Shown: in pieces, positions 1 to 4,842 of the stretch | Position numbering within the stretch: position 1 is the stretch's first letter | Layout: the number at the start of each line of letters is the position of its first letter | Assembly: GCA_031290815.1 (NCBI GenBank) | Contig: JAISLO010000276.1 | Location: 1-5,167, forward strand | Direction of reading: 5' to 3' | Source: Synergistaceae bacterium | Lineage (GTDB): Bacteria; Synergistota; Synergistia; Synergistales; Synergistaceae | Length of the DNA stretch: 5,167 nt | Made by a program: the position numbers and the translations under genes | The notes under the pieces: generated by a model | Seen by the model: the letters and a program-made list of their open reading frames with translations, nothing else | What the model was told of the DNA's origin: nothing | Databases searched by the model: none

Positions 1-116
1 TCCGGCTTCCTTCAGATTCCGCCTCACGACGGACACCCTTGCCTTCAGCTAACAGTTCCTACTGCCAAGCCTGTAGAGGACTTTCACCTCCAAGTTATCG
101 CTCGTGCCGGGCACAC
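1..116 (-). mobile_element. Group IIC self-splicing intron, 5' end (domain I start), partial
   Basis: This is the first 116 nt of a bacterial group II intron; the rest, including any reverse-transcriptase/maturase ORF and domains V-VI, lies beyond the left edge. On the minus strand it starts at base 116 with GTGTGCCCGGC, which fits the GUGYG 5' consensus. It then shows blocks I recognise, from memory, in the Oceanobacillus iheyensis class C intron: a GAGGTGAAAGTCCTC hairpin (76-90), GGCAGTAGGAACTGTTAGC (48-66), GCAAGGGTGTCC (31-42) and GAATCTGAAGGAAGC (5-19). The 5' exon carries a GC-rich terminator-like hairpin ending a few bases before the junction, the usual insertion site of class C introns. 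No protein-coding reading is needed to explain this stretch. Whether the element is full length and active cannot be judged here. The intron identity is fairly sure; the class C assignment rests on the 5' sequence plus the hairpin target. Confidence 0.87.
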
Positions 117-121
117 TACGC

Positions 122-152
122 AAGCCCCCCGCGTTTACCGCGCGGGGGACTT
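122..152 (-). terminator. Operon terminator hairpin, target site of the group IIC intron
   Basis: A strong hairpin lies about 65 bp beyond the stop codon of the CoA-transferase gene. Its arms are GCCCCCCGCG (124-133) and CGCGGGGGAC (141-150) with a 7-nt loop. In the minus-strand RNA all ten core pairs form, one of them a G-U wobble, and two A-U pairs extend the stem at 122-123/151-152. In the plus-strand RNA the same position is a C-A mismatch, but that strand has a run of six T (151-156) directly after the stem. The hairpin could therefore also stop transcripts arriving from the left. On the minus strand the tail is only TTGCGTA before the intron begins, so intron insertion probably cut short or replaced a T-rich tail. 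This is inference from position; the hairpin itself is plain in the sequence. Confidence 0.72.
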
Positions 153-215
153 TTTTAAGATGCCTGATTTATGCTGATGCCGCTGATTTTAGATTTGCGC
201 GTCCAGCGATTCGAA

Positions 216-1469
216 TTAGATGAGCTTCTTCTCGCGCAGATCCTTGATCTTGGCGTCGTCGTAGTCCAACAGCGTTTTCAAGATGTTTTCCGTGTCCTGT
301 CCCATGGTCGGGGCGCCTCTCCAGATCTTGCCGGGGGTTTTGCTCAGCTTGGGCACAATGCCAAACGCCTTTATCTTCCTGCCGAGGGTCTGATCCTCGT
401 ACTCCACTATGTCGCCGCGCCCAAGCCAGTGCGGGTCCTCCACCACGTCGGCGGCCGAGTTGACCCTGGCGCATCCGACCTTTGACTTGTTCATTATTTT
501 TATGATCTCGTCGCAGGTGTGCTCCTTGCAGAACTTCTGGAAGCTCTGATCTACGAACGTTCCCTTCTCTGACTTGCACGCCTTCTCCGACGACGCGCAC
601 TCCTTGAACGTGTATACCTCCGGGTCCAGGCCTATTGCGATGACGCTCCGCTTGTAGACCGCCGGTCCGAACGCCCCTATCGCCACATACCTGTCGTCCT
701 TTGTCTCGAAGAGACCGTATGGCTGGAACGCAGCGGCCTTGGTGCCAGAGCGCTGACGCACGGTCTTTGCCTCGGTGTAGCTGACGATCGTGTCTGAGAG
801 GATGCGTCCCATGGCCTCGAATTGCGCGACATCGACTACCTGTCCCTCTCCGGTCTCCTTTGCGTGAATGTAGGCGGACAACGCTCCGAAGCAGGCGGTT
901 AGCGCTGAGACGTAGTCGTTAGTCCACGGCTTCGTCAGCATCGGCATTCTGTCGGAATCGCCGTTGAGCCACAGGAATCCGCTGTATGCCTGTCCGATCA
1001 TGTCATAGGATGCGCGGTCCGCTACCTCTGGGTCGCCGCCGAACTGAGGACGGCCGTACCCGCTGATGTGAACTATGACGAGCTTTGGATTGACCTTTAG
1101 CATTTCGTCGTCGTTTATTCCATATTTGTCGAGCCAGACCATGTTCTCCATGAATATATCGCTCTGCTTGACCAGTCCCATGAAGATTTCCTTGATGTCG
1201 GGGTTGCGAAGGTCGAGCTCCATCGTGAGGCTTATCCTGTTGCGGGCGTCCTGAGCCCAGCTTGTGCTGACGACCTTGTCGCCCTCTTTCACGAACGGCG
1301 CCAGTCCGCGAAACGTGTCACCGACGCCTGGACGCTCGATATTTATCACCTCCGCGCCAAAATCAGCCATCATGTTCGCGGCATGAGGCATCGCAACGAT
1401 GCTGCCGCTGCACAGGACTCTCACTCCCTTTAACGGACCAAATTCCGGGATCAGGCTCTTCTTGCTCAT
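216..1469 (-). CDS. CaiB/BaiF-family (class III) CoA-transferase, CaiB-like
   Basis: A 417-aa cytosolic enzyme expected to move CoA from an acyl-CoA donor to a carboxylic acid through an aspartyl-CoA thioester. It follows E. coli CaiB (about 405 aa) along its length: FGPLKGVRVLCSG at residues 10-22, FGAEVINIE at 37-45, NPKLVIVHISGYG at 127-139, and KIWRGAPTMGQDT at 381-393. The catalytic aspartate (Asp169 in CaiB) corresponds to Asp185 in PWTNDY. The ATG at 1467-1469 is preceded by a GGGGGAG ribosome binding site 7 bases upstream. It is the last gene of the operon, 16 bp after etfA. With the dehydrogenase and ETF it suggests activation of an acid whose CoA ester is then reduced or oxidised. 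Similarity to CaiB hints at carnitine/crotonobetaine-like compounds, but related enzymes use cinnamate, 2-hydroxyacids, bile acids or oxalate, so the substrate stays open. No carnitine-type CoA ligase or hydratase is present in the window. Confidence 0.93.
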   Translation of the reverse strand: MSKKSLIPEFGPLKGVRVLCSGSIVAMPHAANMMADFGAEVINIERPGVGDTFRGLAPFVKEGDKVVSTSWAQDARNRISLTMELDLRNPDIKEIFMGLVKQSDIFMENMVWLDKYGINDDEMLKVNPKLVIVHISGYGRPQFGGDPEVADRASYDMIGQAYSGFLWLNGDSDRMPMLTKPWTNDYVSALTACFGALSAYIHAKETGEGQVVDVAQFEAMGRILSDTIVSYTEAKTVRQRSGTKAAAFQPYGLFETKDDRYVAIGAFGPAVYKRSVIAIGLDPEVYTFKECASSEKACKSEKGTFVDQSFQKFCKEHTCDEIIKIMNKSKVGCARVNSAADVVEDPHWLGRGDIVEYEDQTLGRKIKAFGIVPKLSKTPGKIWRGAPTMGQDTENILKTLLDYDDAKIKDLREKKLI

Positions 1470-1485
1470 TATGTGTCTCCCCCTT

Positions 1486-2478
1486 TTATTTTCTGTAGTT
1501 TTTCAACGCTTCGAGAAACGCCGTCATGAACTCGGCGGCATCTCCGACATACCCGTAGTGGGACAGGCCGAAGATCGGCGCATCCTCGTTTTTATTGACC
1601 GATACGATCAACTCGGAGTTCTGCATTCCAACCGTGTACTGGACAGCTCCCGATACGCCGAAGTTGATGATCAGCTTGGGCTTGACCGTCGTCCCGCTCT
1701 GTCCGATCTGGTCGTCGTGCGTGAACTGGCCGGAGTCGGTGAGCGGGCGCGTCACGCCCAGGGCCGCGCACAGCTCGCCCGCCAGATCCCTTGCCGTCTC
1801 GACCGTCCCTTCGCCGCAAGCGCCCCTCCCAATGCAGACGATCTTGTCGGCGTCCGCCACAGACGTCTCGCAGACGTTTGCCGTGCTTCGCCCAACCACC
1901 TGATAGTTCTCGTCATCGGGGACGTCGATATCCTCCTTGATCACCTGTCCGGTCGGATTTTCGATCCTGCCCGCGGGCGAGAATACCTTTGGCCGGACCG
2001 TCGCCATCTGAGGCCTCGTGTCAGGGCAGATGATCTGACACATGATGTTGTCGCCATAGGATGGCTTTGTCTGGACCAGGAGACCGTTTTCGTCCGCGTC
2101 GAGATCGAGGCAGTCGGCGGTCAGTCCTGTCAGTAGTTTCGCCTGGAGCCTCGGAGCGAGGTCCCTTCCCAATGTCGTCGCGCCGAAGAGGAGGACGGCC
2201 GGCCGGTGCTTTTCGACCAGTGCCTGGAGCGCACTCGCGTATGGAACCGGTTTGTAGTCCCTGAGCCTGGGCGATTCTACCTCGATTACTCCCTCGGCTC
2301 CACAGGCCAGCAGTTCGGATGAGATCTCACCGAGGTCATCCCCGAGCAAGATCGCCGTGACAGATCCGCCGGTCTTCCGCCCCAGTTCCCGCGCCTTGGC
2401 GAGAAGTTCGGCCACTACTCCGGCCAGGCGGCCGTCGCTCTGTTCCGCGAAAACCCAGATATTCCGATTATCGTTCAT
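1486..2478 (-). CDS. etfA: Electron transfer flavoprotein alpha subunit (EtfA/FixB)
   Basis: A 330-aa FAD-binding subunit of the ETF heterodimer, which shuttles electrons to or from the acyl-CoA dehydrogenase encoded upstream. The N-terminal alpha/beta domain starts at IWVFAEQSDG (7-16). TGLTADCLDLD (117-127) and the KPSYGDNIM stretch (138-146) match the FixB/bifurcating type. The C-terminal FAD domain holds GRGACG (218-223), TRPLTDSGQFTHDDQIGQSG (243-262), NFGVSGAVQY (272-281) and VNKNEDAPIF (294-303). The family signature at 269-295 is recognisable but altered: Tyr to Ile at 270, Ala/Thr to Asn at 272, and Ala to Ser at 293. There is no N-terminal ferredoxin domain, unlike some acetogen EtfA/CarE proteins. 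The ATG at 2476-2478 follows an AAGGAG site (2489-2494) 10 bases upstream. It lies 18 bp after etfB and 16 bp before the CoA-transferase, which fits co-translation with its partner. Confidence 0.96.
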   Translation of the reverse strand: MNDNRNIWVFAEQSDGRLAGVVAELLAKARELGRKTGGSVTAILLGDDLGEISSELLACGAEGVIEVESPRLRDYKPVPYASALQALVEKHRPAVLLFGATTLGRDLAPRLQAKLLTGLTADCLDLDADENGLLVQTKPSYGDNIMCQIICPDTRPQMATVRPKVFSPAGRIENPTGQVIKEDIDVPDDENYQVVGRSTANVCETSVADADKIVCIGRGACGEGTVETARDLAGELCAALGVTRPLTDSGQFTHDDQIGQSGTTVKPKLIINFGVSGAVQYTVGMQNSELIVSVNKNEDAPIFGLSHYGYVGDAAEFMTAFLEALKNYRK

Positions 2479-2496
2479 AGCAAGCGGGCTCCTTTT

Positions 2497-3288
2497 TCAC
2501 AGGACGCCAGCATCCGAGAGGATGCCTACCAGCCGGGCTGCGGCCTCCTCGGCGTTCCCCTCGATCATCACAGTGCTCCGGTCGGGCTTGGGAGGCGTGA
2601 AGACCGACGTCACGACAGTCCGGGAGCCCTTTATGCCTATCCGTTCGAGGTCACAGCCAAGTTCCTGTTCGTTATAAACCGGGATATCCCTTCTCGCGGC
2701 CTTCATGATCCTGATAGGAGCGGGATAGCGCGGCGTGTTGATCTCACCCGTTACGGTCACTACCGCCGGGAGCTTGACTTTGACCGTCTCGCTGCCGATG
2801 GGAGAGAGGCGGTCGGCGATCAGCCATCCGTCGTCCCCCAGTTCCAAGCGCGTTGCGAACGTCACCTGCGGCAGTCCGAGAAATTCGGCTGTAATCGGCC
2901 CCACCTGTCCGGTGTCCGCGTCCACCGCGTGACGCCCGAAGAGGACCAAGTCCGCGCCTCCTAGCCTCTCGATCCCCTTGCTCAACGTGTAGGCAGTCGC
3001 CAGGGTATCGGCGCCTCCAAAAGCACGGGAGCTCAACAGGACGGCGTCGTCGCACCCCATGGCCAACGCCTCGCGCAGTGACTCGCTGTATTGAGGAGGT
3101 CCCATGCTGATGGCTATGACATTGCAGCCGGTCTTCTCTTTGATGCGGATTGCCTCCTCGACCGCGTTTTTGTCGTATGGGTTCATGACTCCCTCGACGG
3201 ACTCACGAACGAGATTTTTTGTGACTGGATCTATCCTGACGTCGTTCGTAGCCGGAACTTGTTTGACGCAAACAACTATCTTCTTCAA
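2497..3288 (-). CDS. etfB: Electron transfer flavoprotein beta subunit (EtfB/FixA), TTG start
   Basis: The ETF partner of EtfA, 263 aa from the chosen start, close to the usual length of about 260. I chose the TTG at 3286-3288, which gives the family-typical opening MKKIVVCVKQVP. It follows an AGGAGG site (3301-3306), though the 12-base spacer is long. A further-upstream TTG at 3316-3318 would add ten atypical residues, overlap the dehydrogenase gene and lack a good ribosome binding site. Motifs include NPYDKNAVEEA (36-46), SMGPPQYSESLREALAMG (61-78), SSRAFGGADTLATAYTLSK (86-104) and GRHAVDADTGQVGP (118-131). The last two resemble ETFs that hold a second FAD and bifurcate electrons, rather than the AMP-binding mitochondrial type (DDDCNQTGQ in human). 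The beta-subunit signature region ends in KLPAVVTV (172-179). Ala13 replaces the usual Asp in QVPDT. Bifurcation is inferred from these residues, not shown. Confidence 0.95.
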   Translation of the reverse strand: MKKIVVCVKQVPATNDVRIDPVTKNLVRESVEGVMNPYDKNAVEEAIRIKEKTGCNVIAISMGPPQYSESLREALAMGCDDAVLLSSRAFGGADTLATAYTLSKGIERLGGADLVLFGRHAVDADTGQVGPITAEFLGLPQVTFATRLELGDDGWLIADRLSPIGSETVKVKLPAVVTVTGEINTPRYPAPIRIMKAARRDIPVYNEQELGCDLERIGIKGSRTVVTSVFTPPKPDRSTVMIEGNAEEAAARLVGILSDAGVL

Positions 3289-3300
3289 AGGATTCGGAGC

Positions 3301-3306
3301 CCTCCT
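3301..3306 (-). promoter_or_regulatory. etfB ribosome binding site overlapping the dehydrogenase stop codon
   Basis: On the minus strand the dehydrogenase gene ends in AAATAGGAGG. The TAG stop (3305-3307) shares two bases with the AGGAGG Shine-Dalgarno site. Ribosomes finishing the dehydrogenase therefore sit on the etfB initiation site, which suggests translational coupling. This site is also the main reason for choosing the TTG at 3288 over the one at 3318 as the etfB start. Confidence 0.7.
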
Positions 3307-4441
3307 ATTTTTCGGCAAGCTCGGTTCTGCCTATCAGCATCAACAGAACCTCGGTCGCTCCCTCGCCAATTTGCAGCAGTTTGGCGTCCCTGAGCAGCAG
3401 TTCCGGCAGGTATTCCCTGCTGTATCCGTAGCCGCCGTGAATCTGAATCGCCTCCAGCGCGCACTGAACAGAATGTGCTCCCGCAAAAACCTTTACCATC
3501 GCGGCCTCCTTGGTGTGACGCATTCCTGCGGCCTTCATCCTGGCGACATCGAACGTCATCAGCTTTATAGCCTCGATCCCGATGGCCATCTCCGCGATCT
3601 TGAACTGGATAGCCTGAAGATTTGCAATCGGCCCTCCAAACGCCTGGCGCTGTTTTGCGTACTCCTTCGACACCCTCAGCGCCGTCTCGGAAAGGCCGGC
3701 CCCGATAGCGCCGATGCTTATGCGGGCTCCATCCAGCGCCATCATAGCGATCTTGAACCCGTCGCCCTCCTTGCCCAAGAGCGCGTCGCGCCCCACGCGG
3801 CAGTCATCGAGGATCAGCTCCGTCGTCTGAGAGCCCCTCATCCCCATCTTGTCCTCTTTTTTACCGACCTTGAGGCCCGGGTTGGACTCCTCCACTATGA
3901 AGGCGGAAATACCCTTTGCGCCTTTCGTCTTGTCAGTCTTGGCAAGTATGACGTAAACTCCGGACACTCCTCCGTTCGTGCACCATGCCTTCGTTCCGTT
4001 GAGCACATATCCTTCGCCGGACTGTTCGGCAACCGTCTGGATGCCTGCCGCGTCGGAACCGGCGCAGGGTTCGGTCAGCGAGAACGCGAATATGGTGTCG
4101 GTCGCCGCACGGGACAGGTATTTTTGCTTCTGTTCCTCGCTGCCATGCACGAGGATCGTATCAGCCGCCAGCCAGTGCGCGTCCAGGGCCAGGGCGACGC
4201 TCGCGCTGGCTTTTGCTAGCTCGTAGATTGTAAGGGCGCTCGTCACTGCGTCTCCGTCGCCGCCTTTGTATTTCTCGGGGAAGTGTATCCCCAGAAATCC
4301 GTTTTCCTTCATTTTATCAAAGAGCTTATGAGGGAATCCGTTCCGGTCCATCTCCTGGTTGAGCGGGGCGACCTCCTTCTCGGCAAACTCGCGCACCATC
4401 TTCTGCACCATCTTTTGCTCCGTAGTGAATTCGACAAACAT
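3305..4441 (-). CDS. Acyl-CoA dehydrogenase / enoyl-CoA reductase family flavoprotein
   Basis: A 378-aa FAD enzyme, the normal length for soluble short-chain acyl-CoA dehydrogenases. It interconverts an acyl-CoA and its 2,3-enoyl-CoA, exchanging electrons with the EtfAB encoded next. Visible motifs are FTTEQKMVQKMVREFAEKEV at the N-terminus, the FAD/substrate signature FSLTEPCAGSD (120-130), YVLNGTKAWCTNGG (145-158), GMRGSQTTEL (200-209), the dimer FAD contact RQAFGGPIANLQ (265-276), IHGGYGYSREY (334-344) and RDAKLLQIGEGATEV (351-365). The catalytic base aligns with Glu360 in IGEGATE, the position used by short- and medium-chain enzymes; Gly239 sits where isovaleryl-CoA dehydrogenase has its base. 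The ATG has a near-perfect AAAGGAGGT site (4449-4457) 7 bases upstream. It is the first gene of the operon. Context favours the reductive direction (enoate or crotonobetaine-like respiration), but oxidation of a branched or aromatic acyl-CoA is equally compatible with the sequence. Confidence 0.95.
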   Translation of the reverse strand: MFVEFTTEQKMVQKMVREFAEKEVAPLNQEMDRNGFPHKLFDKMKENGFLGIHFPEKYKGGDGDAVTSALTIYELAKASASVALALDAHWLAADTILVHGSEEQKQKYLSRAATDTIFAFSLTEPCAGSDAAGIQTVAEQSGEGYVLNGTKAWCTNGGVSGVYVILAKTDKTKGAKGISAFIVEESNPGLKVGKKEDKMGMRGSQTTELILDDCRVGRDALLGKEGDGFKIAMMALDGARISIGAIGAGLSETALRVSKEYAKQRQAFGGPIANLQAIQFKIAEMAIGIEAIKLMTFDVARMKAAGMRHTKEAAMVKVFAGAHSVQCALEAIQIHGGYGYSREYLPELLLRDAKLLQIGEGATEVLLMLIGRTELAEK

Positions 4442-4448
4442 GCTGCAA

Positions 4449-4457
4449 ACCTCCTTT
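4449..4457 (-). promoter_or_regulatory. Strong ribosome binding site of the dehydrogenase gene
   Basis: The minus strand reads AAAGGAGGT, nearly a full complement of the 16S anti-Shine-Dalgarno, 7 bases before the ATG at 4439-4441. It fixes the start of the first operon gene and predicts strong translation. Confidence 0.8.
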
Positions 4458-4625
4458 GATTTGGGTTTTGAAGCGATTGGTCACAGCTCCGTAAAAGCGT
4501 GGAGCGATAACGGCGAAACATCGGCATGGCTCGTGAAAACTAAAAACTCGGTCATGCTCTGTTTTTTTGTAAAATAGGGACCAATGATGTATCTGAAAAT
4601 CAGTTTAACCGTTTCTCTCATAAAA

Positions 4626-4654
4626 ATTTTAATTGGTTTTCTGCGCGAGCGAAA
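4626..4654 (-). promoter_or_regulatory. Candidate sigma-70-type promoter of the operon (weak)
   Basis: The minus strand has TAAAAT (4626-4631, five of six matches to TATAAT) with TTTCGC (4649-4654, a poor -35) 17 bp upstream, in an AT-rich patch. It lies about 185 bp before the dehydrogenase start and about 37 bp downstream of the 4691-4718 dyad, a sensible spacing for an activator site. The -35 match is weak and other AT-rich hexamers exist nearby, so this is only the best of several poor candidates. Confidence 0.25.
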
Positions 4655-4690
4655 TACACGATTCGACCCAAATCTTGCACAATCGTCTCA

Positions 4691-4718
4691 TCTGACATTC
4701 GTCAGGCGGAATGTCAGA
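4691..4718. promoter_or_regulatory. Perfect 10-bp inverted repeat, possible operator
   Basis: TCTGACATTC (4691-4700) and GAATGTCAGA (4709-4718) are exact reverse complements separated by 8 bases. The dyad sits upstream of the operon and outside coding sequence, the arrangement expected of a dimeric regulator's binding site. As RNA it would also form a stable stem-loop. A second GTCAG at 4701-4705 can pair with CTGAC at 4692-4696, giving an alternative smaller hairpin. No T-run directly follows on either strand; a T6 on the plus strand (4731-4736) starts 12 bases away. I do not recognise the regulator family. Confidence 0.5.
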
Positions 4719-4771
4719 CTTAGTGGAGTGTTTTTTCAATACAGAGATAAAATTATCTGATAGTTGACCGG

Positions 4772-4836
4772 CTCATTACCCCTCAGGCCTCCGCCGGCAA
4801 GTCAGAGTGCCATTGGGATGCCTGAAGGGTAATGAG
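4772..4836 (-). terminator. Long hairpin after the amidohydrolase gene, probable terminator
   Basis: CTCATTACCCCTCAGGC (4772-4788) pairs with GCCTGAAGGGTAATGAG (4820-4836) over 17 bp. The single non-match is a G-U pair in minus-strand RNA, the direction of the genes. The 31-nt loop can form a small inner GGCA/TGCC stem. It starts 6 bases past the amidohydrolase stop codon, where a terminator is expected, but no U-tract follows the stem. It may therefore work as a 3'-end stabilising or attenuating structure instead of a standard intrinsic terminator. Confidence 0.45.
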
Positions 4837-4842
4837 ATGTCC

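Larger units (their letters stand above)
4442..4842. other. AT-rich intergenic/leader region upstream of the operon
   Basis: About 400 bp without a convincing gene lie between the amidohydrolase stop and the dehydrogenase start. The stretch is clearly richer in A and T than its flanks, especially 4555-4690 and 4725-4760. Read in the direction of transcription it holds a 17-bp hairpin (4772-4836), a small AGATAA/TTATCT inverted repeat (4745-4758), a perfect 10-bp dyad (4691-4718), a candidate promoter (4626-4654), a CTGA-AAA-TCAG mini-palindrome (4593-4603), a GCTCC/GGAGC hairpin (4486-4505) and the dehydrogenase ribosome binding site. I recognise no riboswitch or T-box core. If the candidate promoter is right, the untranslated leader is about 175 nt. 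Confidence 0.75.

Noticed and set aside
1..177. Plus-strand frame open from the left edge to a TGA at 175-177
   Set aside because: It is antisense to the group II intron and runs through the terminator hairpin; RNA structure explains the sequence and similar frames are commonly mis-annotated over such elements.
1399..2136. 245-codon plus-strand open frame
   Set aside because: It is antisense to etfA and the start of the CoA-transferase gene, with arginine-rich low-complexity composition typical of a shadow frame.
3104..4219. 371-codon plus-strand open frame
   Set aside because: It lies opposite the acyl-CoA dehydrogenase and etfB genes, whose proteins are clearly recognisable; its translation resembles no family I know and is a codon-bias shadow.
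4481..4555. 24-codon minus-strand frame in the leader as a real gene
   Set aside because: It has no clear ribosome binding site, no recognisable composition and no evidence of conservation, so it is kept only as a low-interest observation.
4562..4568. Plus-strand T7 run as a terminator tail
   Set aside because: No stable stem lies directly before it on the plus strand; it fits the general AT-richness of the leader.
4796..4815. Sigma-54-like TGGCAC...TTGC motif on the minus strand
   Set aside because: The GG and GC elements are 11 bases apart instead of 10, and the match sits in the loop of the amidohydrolase 3' hairpin about 360 bp from the operon start.
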